This document shows, piece by piece, positions 27,591-35,186 of a DNA stretch of 61,148 bases. The stretch comes from DASWUZ01 sp036401375. Its GTDB lineage: Bacteria; Acidobacteriota; Terriglobia; Terriglobales; Acidobacteriaceae. The stretch is from positions 1 to 61,148 of the forward strand of contig DASWVB010000037.1 in NCBI GenBank assembly GCA_036401375.1, given 5' to 3'. The number at the start of each line of letters is the position of its first letter. Position 1 is the first letter of the stretch. Below the pieces are notes generated by a model, which was not told the DNA's origin, searched no databases, and worked only from the letters and a program-made list of their open reading frames with translations. The translations under genes and the position numbers were made by a program.

Positions 27591-29138
27591 ATGGAAATAT
27601 CCAGGCCGGAAACCTTGAAGACGGAGCTCTCCAGACCGGAAACGGCGCGGCCGCAACACTCCCTGCGGGCCGACGCCGCGCTGTTGAGCCTCTTCGCCGC
27701 GTTGCTCGTGGTAGCCCACTTCTACATCGGCAACGGATACGGCTTTCACCGCGACGAGCTTCAGTTCCTCGATGACGCGCGCCACCTGCAGTGGGGATTT
27801 ACGGCCTATCCGCCGCTCACCTCCTTTTGCGGGCGGATCGCGATCGCGCTGTTTGGAATCTCGCCGCAGGTGCTGCGGCTGCCGGCGGCGATCGTCAACG
27901 CGGTCTCACTGGTGCTGGTCGGGCTCATGGCGCGCGAGCTCGGAGGGCAGCGGCCGGCGCAGATCGTCGCCCTCTTCGCGATGCTGCCCGCTGCGCTCGC
28001 CTTCAGCTCCGTGCTGCAGTACAACACGTTTGACCTGTTTGCCTGGTGCGTGATGATCTTCTTTACCGCACGCGTGCTGCGCACCGGGGACGAACGCTGG
28101 TGGATCGGCGTGGGCGTGGGCATCGGGCTGGGCGTGCTCTCGAAGTATGCGATCGCCTTCCCGGTATTGAGCCTGCTGGCGGGGGTGATCGTGCTGCCGT
28201 CGCAGCGCCATCATCTTCGCAGCCGCTGGTTCTGGTACGGAGCACTGGCGGCCGCGGTGATCGCCGCGCCAAATCTGATCTGGCTTGTGCGTCACCACTT
28301 CATCACCCTGCGAATGGAGAGCTCGATCCACGTACGTGACATCCGCCGCGGACGGACCGAGGGCTACTACTCCGACCAGCTCAAATTCACCATGCTGGCT
28401 CTACCGCTCGCCGTCGCCGGCCTCATCTCTCTGCTGCGCAGCCCGCGCTTTCGCCTGCTCGCCGCGTTCTATCTTGGACCGCTGCTGCTGTTCGCGCTGG
28501 CGAAGGGACGCGGCTACTACCTTCTGCCTGGTTATACGGTGCTCTACGCAGCGGGAGCTGTAGCTCTTGAGCGCCTGCTCTCGCCGCGGAACAGGGCGAT
28601 GCGCCTGGCCGCTACTTCGGTCGTGATCGCGGCGATGCTGGTGGACGCGGCGGTCGTCTCGTGGGTGTGCCTGCCGATCTGGCGCGTTGGCTCCCGGGCG
28701 TGGAACTGGCAGATGGAAAATAATGGCGATATGAAGGACGAGATCGGCTGGCCGGAGCTTGTCGCGCAGGTCGCGGCGGTTCGAGACAAGCTGTCGCCCC
28801 AGGAACGCGCCAGCCTGGCGATCCTGGCCAACAACTATGGCGAGGCCGGAGCAGTCGCGCTGTATGGGCCGCAGTACAACCTGCCGACACCGATCAGCAG
28901 CGTCAACAGCTTTCACGATCGCGGCTATGGGCCGTTTGAGCCGGAGACGGTGATCGTTCTGGGAGGCGAGCTGGAGGACCAGTTGACGAATTTTCAGAGC
29001 TGCTCGGTTGCGGCGCAGGTGCATATTCCTTATGGGGTGCGGAATGAGGAGTCTGTCGACCATCAGCAGATACTCCTGTGCCATCATCTTCGCCGGCCTT
29101 GGCCTGTTGTTTGGGGTGGATCGCAGGATTTCGGCTGA
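27591..29138 (+). CDS. GT39-type (ArnT/PMT-like) membrane glycosyltransferase
   Basis: This is a 515-residue polytopic inner-membrane protein with about ten predicted helices. The first periplasmic loop has the catalytic-type HRDEL (Asp55-Glu56) followed by FLDDARHLQWGFTAYPPL, characteristic of family 39 C-type glycosyltransferases using a polyprenyl-phosphate sugar. A second loop after helix 5 has the SKYAIAFPVLSLLAG segment common to this superfamily. The C-terminal 120 residues form a soluble periplasmic domain. It probably modifies a lipid, polysaccharide or protein in the periplasm; the acceptor is unknown. The last ten or so codons run toward the repeat field and are of low information. 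Confidence 0.88.
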   Translation: MEISRPETLKTELSRPETARPQHSLRADAALLSLFAALLVVAHFYIGNGYGFHRDELQFLDDARHLQWGFTAYPPLTSFCGRIAIALFGISPQVLRLPAAIVNAVSLVLVGLMARELGGQRPAQIVALFAMLPAALAFSSVLQYNTFDLFAWCVMIFFTARVLRTGDERWWIGVGVGIGLGVLSKYAIAFPVLSLLAGVIVLPSQRHHLRSRWFWYGALAAAVIAAPNLIWLVRHHFITLRMESSIHVRDIRRGRTEGYYSDQLKFTMLALPLAVAGLISLLRSPRFRLLAAFYLGPLLLFALAKGRGYYLLPGYTVLYAAGAVALERLLSPRNRAMRLAATSVVIAAMLVDAAVVSWVCLPIWRVGSRAWNWQMENNGDMKDEIGWPELVAQVAAVRDKLSPQERASLAILANNYGEAGAVALYGPQYNLPTPISSVNSFHDRGYGPFEPETVIVLGGELEDQLTNFQSCSVAAQVHIPYGVRNEESVDHQQILLCHHLRRPWPVVWGGSQDFG

Positions 29139-29165
29139 GTTGTAAGTTTGTTTGGGGTGGGTGGT

Positions 29166-29240
29166 CCCTCAGCGGCTAAAGCCGGGTTGATTTGGTTAGT
29201 TTATGGCACGGCTGAAGCCGTGCCCCTTCAAAGACGGCGG
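29166..29240. repeat. Palindromic REP-like element, copy 1
   Basis: The element has two hairpins: CGGC-TAAA-GCCG, then GGCACGGC (29205-29212) with GCCGTGCC (29217-29224) around TGAA. It is followed by CCCCTTCAAAGACGGCGG. About two degenerate copies of the 22-bp tail unit follow to about 29290. A CGCAGGATTT-type sequence precedes each copy. Confidence 0.9.
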
Positions 29241-29404
29241 CGTGTCCCATTCAAAGAAGGCGCCATGGCCGTTCAAAGAGGACCTGATTTGCCATTATCT
29301 TCTAGGTGTGGCTTTTTGCCTGGAGTAAGTCGCAGGATTTGGTGGCTTGTTGTCTAGAGTAAGTCGCAGGATCTTGGTTGAGAGATGAGTTTTGTCCGGG
29401 AAGT

Positions 29405-29478
29405 TCCTCAGCGGCTAAAGCCGCGCTGGTTTGCTGAGTTCATGGCACGGCTGAAGCCGTGCCCCTTCAAAGACGGCA
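29405..29478. repeat. Palindromic REP-like element, copy 2
   Basis: The order is the same as copy 1: CAGCGGCTAAAGCCGCGC, a spacer, GGCACGGCTGAAGCCGTGCC, and the CCCCTTCAAAGACGGC tail. It differs from copy 1 at only a few positions. It is preceded by GAGTAAGTCGCAGGAT and GATGAGTTTTGTCCGGGAA, which also precede copies 3 and 4. Confidence 0.9.
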
Positions 29479-29548
29479 GGATTTGGTGGCTTAGTGTCTG
29501 GAGTAAGTCGCAGGATTTTGGCTGAGTGATGAGTTTTGTCCGGGAAAT

Positions 29549-29619
29549 CCCTCAGCGGCTAAAGCCGGGTTGATTTGCTTAGTTTATGGCACGGCTTAAG
29601 CCGTGCCCCTTCAAAGGCG
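29549..29619. repeat. Palindromic REP-like element, copy 3
   Basis: This is near-identical to copy 4 in the first hairpin and spacer. The second hairpin has a TTAA loop instead of TGAA, and the tail is shortened to CCCCTTCAAAGGCGC. Confidence 0.9.
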
Positions 29620-29739
29620 CGTGATTTGGCATCACCTTCTAGGTGTGGCTTGTTGCTTGGGGTAAGTCGCAGGATTTGGTGGGTTGGTGGCTGGAGTAAG
29701 TCGCAGGGTTGGTTGAGCGATGAGTTTTGTCGGGGAAAT

Positions 29740-29796
29740 CCCTCAGCGGCTAAAGCCGGGTTGATTTGCTTAGTTTATGGCACGGCTGAAGCCGTG
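29740..29796. repeat. Palindromic REP-like element, copy 4
   Basis: This carries both hairpins and leads directly into the seven-unit 22-bp tandem array. Its upstream flank, TGAGTTTTGTCGGGGAAATC, matches copy 3. Confidence 0.9.
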
Positions 29797-29950
29797 CCCC
29801 TTCAGAGACGGCGGCATGCCCCTTCAGAGACGGCGGCACGCCCCTTCAAAGGCGGCGGCATGCCCCTTCAGAGACGACGGCGTGCCCCTTCAAAGGCGGC
29901 GCCGTGCTCCTTCGAAGACGGCGGCATGCGCCTTCAAAGACGACGTGATG
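29797..29950. repeat. 22-bp tandem array, seven units
   Basis: Seven consecutive 22-bp units occupy exactly 154 bases. Each has the form CCCCTTCA-RAG-ACGGCGGCATG with up to five changes. The first unit is the tail of palindromic copy 4. The array ends two bases before the stop codon of the VWFA gene on the other strand. Frames crossing it are spurious: 22 is not a multiple of three. Confidence 0.95.
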
Positions 29951-29952
29951 GA

Positions 29953-32073
29953 CTATGGGACCAGGAGGATGGGCGCCTGCCAGAATGTGGCTTTTACTCC
30001 GGCGGGGTCGAGTACTGTGACCTGGCAGTTATATTCGCCTGGCGGCAGTTGACTCAGGTCTATATTGAAGTCGAGCGCAGCGGTTCCGAGCCGGCCTGTC
30101 GCGCCTGAAGGCAGCACAGCCTTTGCCGGCGTTTCGTATATTTTGCTCTCGCCGCGATAGAAGCTGACAAATGCAACCAGCGGCCTGCCTGCGGACGCGG
30201 CCTGCTCGTACGCCTGGAGGTAGACGAAGATATCGCGGCCCTTGCTGAAGACGCGCGTCACGCTGGGGATCAGCTTGCTTCCCTCCCTCACCAGCGGGTT
30301 CGTGGCCGATTCTTTGGCGACATCCTTTGCCCTGGCTGCCTCGTAGATAGCATCCTTGAGGTCGACGCGCTGACTGCTTAGTACAACGGAGCTTATCGGC
30401 ACACGCTTTTGTTCCTTATTTAAATTCGGGACTGTGAAGTTAGTCTGATAGGTTCCTATCCTCCCGGTCTCGTCATCGCGGGCGAGGAATTTGATGGTGT
30501 ATCTGCCCGGCAGCAAGGTGAATCCAGCGTCGTATTCAATGGGCCGGGTAGCCAGTTCGGCGGCGGTCGCGTCACTTAGCTTGATGTTGACCTTGTCCCG
30601 TACATTGGTGATGGTCGTGCCGTCGACTGCGTCCTTGATCTCTCCTACAAAATCGATGAGGGTGTGCTCGGCCCCGCCGCGTTTTGCCAGGGCGAGCTCT
30701 CTTCCGGGTATCTTCACGACAATTGGGACAAAGTATTCGGCGCGATTTAACTGGAAGTAATCGATCTCCATCGCAATTGTGAGTTCGGTCATGGGATCGC
30801 CTAGCATCAGAGCGTCCTCTAACTGGCGTTCTTTATCGAGCGCGGTGAATTTGCTGAATTGTTTTCCGGCGAAGTAGCCCTGCCGGTAGTTCAGGCCGGC
30901 CGACAGGGCCGGGTCGACGGAGATCTTCACGTGACGGAACCTGCCATCCTGCGCCGGGTTGGTCGTGTAGTAGCCGAGGATGTAGTAGTTCGACACGGCC
31001 TGCTGGGCCTGCACGATTCCGCGGGTGAGGTCGTTGGTGTCAAAGAGCGCCTTGCCGCCGGTGTCCCCGGCGAGCGAGTAGAGGGTATCCTGCGAGCGCT
31101 CAAAGTCGTTCGAGACCGCCTGCGCCGCGGCGCCGGAGTACATGCCGGCGTTGCCGGGCGAACCCTGGGTGGCATCGCCGAGCGGCGCACCGGCGACCAG
31201 GCCGCGCGCATCGATCGGCCAGAAGGAGACCCCGGCGCGTACCGCAGCATCAACGGTCGCGCGCAGCTGCGCCTGGTTGTCGACGCCGTTGAGCCTGAGA
31301 CCGCTGGCGAAGTAGAGCAGCGACTTCTTCTCGTTGAGCTGGCCCATCATCTTTGCCGCGGTCTGGAGCGCCGAGAGCTGGCGGTCTGTGTTGAAGACGT
31401 TGAAGGTGCTGTCGTCCTGGCCGAAGGCGGCGCCGGTATCGGAGCTGCCGGCATCGTCGACCGCCTCGACGGAGCCGCGGCCCTCGCCGACGACCAGCGT
31501 ATTGAGCACGCTGAGCAGGTGCGCGCGGTCCTGGGTGAAATCCACCAGCACATCGACCGAGCCGCCGTTATAGCGCAGGATCGAGACGAGGTCGACGGTG
31601 GTCATCTGGGTCTTGATGAACTTTTCGGCGGCCATGAGTGCGCGCATCTGATCGTCGGGGCGCATGGCCGACATGTCGAAGTACATGGTGAGCAGACGAC
31701 GGTTCTTATAACGCGTGCTGCCGGGCGACTCGGGAACGACCTTGCCGTGCGCCAGCCGCTTGTAGAGCTTGATGGCCTCCACTTCGCTCTGGCTCAGCGG
31801 GCCGAGGGCGGGGGTGGTCGACAGCTCCTGGTGCTCGCAGAAGCGGATGGTCTGCGGCACTCCATCTTCTGTCACGGTGAAATCCTTCGCGGTAAGCCCG
31901 TCGATGAGGTTGCCTTTTTTATCCTTGACGACGACCGTCTCGACCACGAGCTGAGTGGTGACAGAGAGGGTGAAGGTCCTGCCGTTGTCCGGGTCCCTGT
32001 TGCGGCCGATCTGCTGGGCCGGCGCCGCGGCGGCGCTCAGCGCCGCCAAGGTAAGAGCGAGGAGCCGGCGCAT
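29953..32073 (-). CDS. VWFA-related acidobacterial secreted protein
   Basis: This is a 706-residue exported protein; the signal peptide ends near AAPAQ. The von Willebrand A-like domain covers about residues 35-330 (FTLSVTTQLVVETVVVKDKKGNLIDGL, LLTMYFDMSAMRPDDQMRALMAAEKF, TTVDLVSILRYNGGSVDVLVDFTQDR, KSLLYFASGLRLNG). It matches the acidobacterial VWFA-related family (TIGR03436 type). The metal-site DxSxS is only partly present (DMSAM). The C-terminal 350 residues are beta-rich. ATG at 32073 is chosen because it begins a signal peptide and sits two bases after the receptor stop; the frame extends upstream but that part overlaps the receptor gene. It is the last gene of the blaI-headed operon. 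Confidence 0.9.
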   Translation of the reverse strand: MRRLLALTLAALSAAAAPAQQIGRNRDPDNGRTFTLSVTTQLVVETVVVKDKKGNLIDGLTAKDFTVTEDGVPQTIRFCEHQELSTTPALGPLSQSEVEAIKLYKRLAHGKVVPESPGSTRYKNRRLLTMYFDMSAMRPDDQMRALMAAEKFIKTQMTTVDLVSILRYNGGSVDVLVDFTQDRAHLLSVLNTLVVGEGRGSVEAVDDAGSSDTGAAFGQDDSTFNVFNTDRQLSALQTAAKMMGQLNEKKSLLYFASGLRLNGVDNQAQLRATVDAAVRAGVSFWPIDARGLVAGAPLGDATQGSPGNAGMYSGAAAQAVSNDFERSQDTLYSLAGDTGGKALFDTNDLTRGIVQAQQAVSNYYILGYYTTNPAQDGRFRHVKISVDPALSAGLNYRQGYFAGKQFSKFTALDKERQLEDALMLGDPMTELTIAMEIDYFQLNRAEYFVPIVVKIPGRELALAKRGGAEHTLIDFVGEIKDAVDGTTITNVRDKVNIKLSDATAAELATRPIEYDAGFTLLPGRYTIKFLARDDETGRIGTYQTNFTVPNLNKEQKRVPISSVVLSSQRVDLKDAIYEAARAKDVAKESATNPLVREGSKLIPSVTRVFSKGRDIFVYLQAYEQAASAGRPLVAFVSFYRGESKIYETPAKAVLPSGATGRLGTAALDFNIDLSQLPPGEYNCQVTVLDPAGVKATFWQAPILLVP

Positions 32074-32075
32074 CC

Positions 32076-35000
32076 CTAGAACCTCAACCGCGTGCTGATC
32101 TCGAGGCTGCGCATCGGGTTGGCTGCGGCAGGCAGGCCAAACTGCGAGCTGTTGACGACGCTGATCCAGCTGGTGAAGACGGCGTGGTTGAGCAGGTTTA
32201 CTGAATCGACGCGCATGTCGAGGTTCAGGCGTGAGGACCAGCGGAAGGTGCGCGCGATCGACGCATCGAGGCTGAACTGGCCTGGCCCTCGGATCGAGTC
32301 TCGGCCCGCGGCGCCCCAGTGGCCGGGCGGGGGTGCGGTGAAGGCGGCGGGGTTCAAGTGGAGGCCCGCGGGCGCGCTGTAGAGCGGCGCGCCGGTGGAG
32401 TCGGGGCGGATGTTCCCTGTAACGCCGGTGCCTGCGACGGTCGCGAAGTAGATGGGAGTCTCCGGCAATCCGCTGCCGGCGACCAGCGAGCTGACCACCG
32501 TCCAATCCTTGAGCAGCCTGCCATGCCAGCCGGTCATCAGCGTTCCGCCGTGCAGTCCCATGCCGGTGGTGTACTGCATCTGCAGGTTGAGCAGGTGGCG
32601 CTGGTCAAAGGTGGAGGGGCCGCGCTCGGCGCGCAGGTTGCGCCAGTCCTGCGCGATCATGGGGCTCGCGGCAGGCTGAGGAATGACGATGCCCTCCGGC
32701 CCTGCACTGGCGACCTGCCCCGCTCCGCCGAGCACCGAGTCATCGTCGATCGACTTCGAATACGTGTAGCGGAGCGACGCCGCGAAGCCGCTGCGCAGCC
32801 TGCGGCGCAGCTGGATCTGCCCCGCCTCGCGCGCCGAGTTTCCGCCGGAGGAGCGGTAGACGAAGCCGAGGGGGCAGGCCGGGCAGGGGTTCTGCGCGCC
32901 ATCGGGGTAGGTATTCGGCAGATACTCCTGGACGCCGTGCGTTCCCTTGATGCCGAGGTAGGTCGCCGTCATCTGCAGTGCGGCGGGCAGGTCGGTCTGG
33001 ATCGCGAGCTGCCAGTTTTGAGCGTAGCCGACGCGGAAGTCAGGGTCGACAGCGTAGTTGTCGGCCGTGGTTGACGAGCAGGCGTTGAAGGCGTCGGCGA
33101 GGGTGAGCGGGCAGGCAGCGCTGTTCTGCACGCGGAGACTCTTCGAGAGCGGCGCCTGCTGCGAGAGCTCGAGCGCTGTCGACTGGTAGACCGAGGTGTC
33201 GTCGTAGATGCCGTAGCCGCCGCGCACGACAACCGATTTTCCGGGCAGCGGCCTCCATGAGACTCCGATGCGCGGCTCGAAGCCTCGCTTGTCGGGGCGG
33301 ATCAGCGAGCTGGGGTAGTGCTCGCCGGTGAGAGGGCCCTGCGGTCTGCTGCCCAGCACCGGGGCAACTGCGGCAAAGCCCGAGGCGACGTCAAGGTTGA
33401 CGAGGCGGCCGTGCAGCTCGGTGATGGGTGCTCCATACTCCCAGCGGAGGCCGGCGTTGACGGTCAGGTCGGGCCGCAGCCGCCAGTCGTCGGTAAAGTA
33501 GGCGTCGTAGACCGACTGCCGGAGGTATTTATCCGCGTTGCCGAAGGCGATCGAGCTGGTGTCTGGAATGCCGAGGAGGAAGTCGGCCAGATCGGAGCCC
33601 GTCCCTGCGGCTGCGCTGGGAGAGGCAGCAGATGCCGACGTCGCTGCGCCGGTAAAGGCGAAGGTGCCGCGCGGGTCCTGCTGCGAGAGGTAGTTAAACT
33701 GCTGGCGGCGGAAGTCGCCGCCGAAGGTGGAGTAGTGATGGCCGTGGTTCCAGGTCGTCGAGCTGGAGATGCCGTCGGTGCGGTTGCGGTTGAAGGCGCT
33801 CTGCGCATCGAAGAGCGGCGCGATGCCGCTCGAGAACTCGAGGGCCGGCGGTCCCCACTCCGAGGGAGACTGATCGTTGCCGCTGATGCCCGCCTCGCCG
33901 GAGACATTCTCACGGCCCTTGAAGTAGGGGTTGACCGCAGTCCGGAGGCGGCTGAACTTGTAGCCGGTCGTGGTGTAGACGCCCTCCCTGACGCGGCGCC
34001 CCCAGTTGGCGTTAGCGCTGATGCCGAGGGTCGCGGTGTGGTCGATGAAGCCGAAGAGATTTGCTCCGCTGGTGCGACTGTTCAGGAAGGAGAGTCCGCC
34101 GTAGAGCTGATCCTTCGAGCCGATGGAGCGGTCGAGTCGCGACTCCAGTGCGTCGGCGTGGGTCGCGGTTGTGACGGGAACCTGGTAGTTGTAGCGCGGG
34201 TTTCCGGGCACGTTGGGCAGCGGATAGAGGCGCAGCAGGGCGGCCGCCTGCGGGCTGACCGGGATGCTGCCGGTGAAGGGCTGGCCGGTGGCTGGATTGA
34301 CGATGACGAGCGGCTTTCCGGTGGCATCGAGCAGGGCGGAGAGGTCTCCACTGCGCTCGGCTGCATCGGGCACGAGCCCGGAGAGCGTGGTTGCGTCGCG
34401 GTCGCGCGTCCAGGCGTAGGCGATGAAGAAGTCCGGTCCGCGCGGCATCAGGTGAGGGATATTGAGCGGGCCGCCGAGGGTCAGGACGGCCGTGAACTGG
34501 TTGTAGGACGGCTTGGGTGTGCTCAGTCCGCTGAGCGAGTAGGGACGCGCGTCGAGCGCCGAGTTGCCGGCCGAGATGCTCAGGCCTCCGGTGTAGAGGC
34601 CTCTCTGGCCGGTGCGGCTGTTGCCAAAGGCCTGCGACATGGTGAAGGGCGAGGTGGCGGCGTTGTTCTGGCTTCCATTGACGAGGAAGCCGTCGGAGGG
34701 GCGCTGCGTGGCGTCGTCAGTGGGCCGGGTCGCGTCGGTGACGGCGGCGTTCTGCGCGGCGCTGTTGCGGGGTGCTGCGTCGGCCCTGAGCGCAAGGGCG
34801 CCCTGGGAAGGCGCGAGCTTGAGGCCCGCCATGATCCGATCGAGGGGCAGCAGCTTCAACTCCCAGCTTGCAGGGGGCGCGTTGGGAGCGATGACCACGG
34901 TCTGGGTGACGGGAGTGAAGCACGTCATGGCGACGGTGACGGTCCAGCTTCCGTCCGGCAGATCGGCAAAGGAGTAGCTGCCCTTTTGATCGGTGACGGT

Positions 35001-35171
35001 GGCCAGGCTCTTGGTTTCGTGGGTCGCGGTGACGGTTGCGCCGGGTAGAGGCAGGCCGTTGAAGGTGACCTGTCCGTGGTACTCCGAGGCCTGCGCGAGG
35101 CTCGCGAAGAAGACGGCCGCGAGCGCCGCCATGACCCGGAGATGTTGTAGGAGCCGCATTGGCCGGGTCAT
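32076..35171 (-). CDS. Oar-like TonB-dependent receptor in the blaI operon
   Basis: This is a 1031-residue outer-membrane protein. The signal peptide ends near AQASE. The regulatory-like domain lies at about residues 30-105 (YHGQVTFNGLPLPGATVTATHE, DQKGSYSFADLPDGSWTVTV). A linker rich in Ala/Gln/Asn follows, then the barrel, ending LEISTRLRF. No canonical plug sequence is obvious, as in many acidobacterial Oar relatives. The ATG at 35171 begins 15 bases after the M56 gene stop and ends two bases before the VWFA gene start, so the four genes form one transcription unit. A start at 35159 (MRLLQ) is an alternative. Confidence 0.92.
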   Translation of the reverse strand: MTRPMRLLQHLRVMAALAAVFFASLAQASEYHGQVTFNGLPLPGATVTATHETKSLATVTDQKGSYSFADLPDGSWTVTVAMTCFTPVTQTVVIAPNAPPASWELKLLPLDRIMAGLKLAPSQGALALRADAAPRNSAAQNAAVTDATRPTDDATQRPSDGFLVNGSQNNAATSPFTMSQAFGNSRTGQRGLYTGGLSISAGNSALDARPYSLSGLSTPKPSYNQFTAVLTLGGPLNIPHLMPRGPDFFIAYAWTRDRDATTLSGLVPDAAERSGDLSALLDATGKPLVIVNPATGQPFTGSIPVSPQAAALLRLYPLPNVPGNPRYNYQVPVTTATHADALESRLDRSIGSKDQLYGGLSFLNSRTSGANLFGFIDHTATLGISANANWGRRVREGVYTTTGYKFSRLRTAVNPYFKGRENVSGEAGISGNDQSPSEWGPPALEFSSGIAPLFDAQSAFNRNRTDGISSSTTWNHGHHYSTFGGDFRRQQFNYLSQQDPRGTFAFTGAATSASAASPSAAAGTGSDLADFLLGIPDTSSIAFGNADKYLRQSVYDAYFTDDWRLRPDLTVNAGLRWEYGAPITELHGRLVNLDVASGFAAVAPVLGSRPQGPLTGEHYPSSLIRPDKRGFEPRIGVSWRPLPGKSVVVRGGYGIYDDTSVYQSTALELSQQAPLSKSLRVQNSAACPLTLADAFNACSSTTADNYAVDPDFRVGYAQNWQLAIQTDLPAALQMTATYLGIKGTHGVQEYLPNTYPDGAQNPCPACPLGFVYRSSGGNSAREAGQIQLRRRLRSGFAASLRYTYSKSIDDDSVLGGAGQVASAGPEGIVIPQPAASPMIAQDWRNLRAERGPSTFDQRHLLNLQMQYTTGMGLHGGTLMTGWHGRLLKDWTVVSSLVAGSGLPETPIYFATVAGTGVTGNIRPDSTGAPLYSAPAGLHLNPAAFTAPPPGHWGAAGRDSIRGPGQFSLDASIARTFRWSSRLNLDMRVDSVNLLNHAVFTSWISVVNSSQFGLPAAANPMRSLEISTRLRF

Positions 35172-35186
35172 GAAGGTATCGGTCGC

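Noticed and set aside
29797..29950. CRISPR-like regular array
   Set aside because: Units are directly adjacent with no unique spacers, and no cas genes are present.
29575..30108. Plus-strand frame of 177 codons
   Set aside because: It is made of the palindromic elements and the 22-bp array and then runs antisense into the VWFA gene. The amino-acid repeats arise from the DNA repeat.
32074..32505. N-terminal extension of the VWFA gene
   Set aside because: It overlaps the receptor gene in another frame, is Arg-rich, and would place the signal peptide inside the protein.
33318..35048. Long plus-strand frame of 576 codons
   Set aside because: It is antisense to the receptor of the blaI operon, with biased composition and no motifs.
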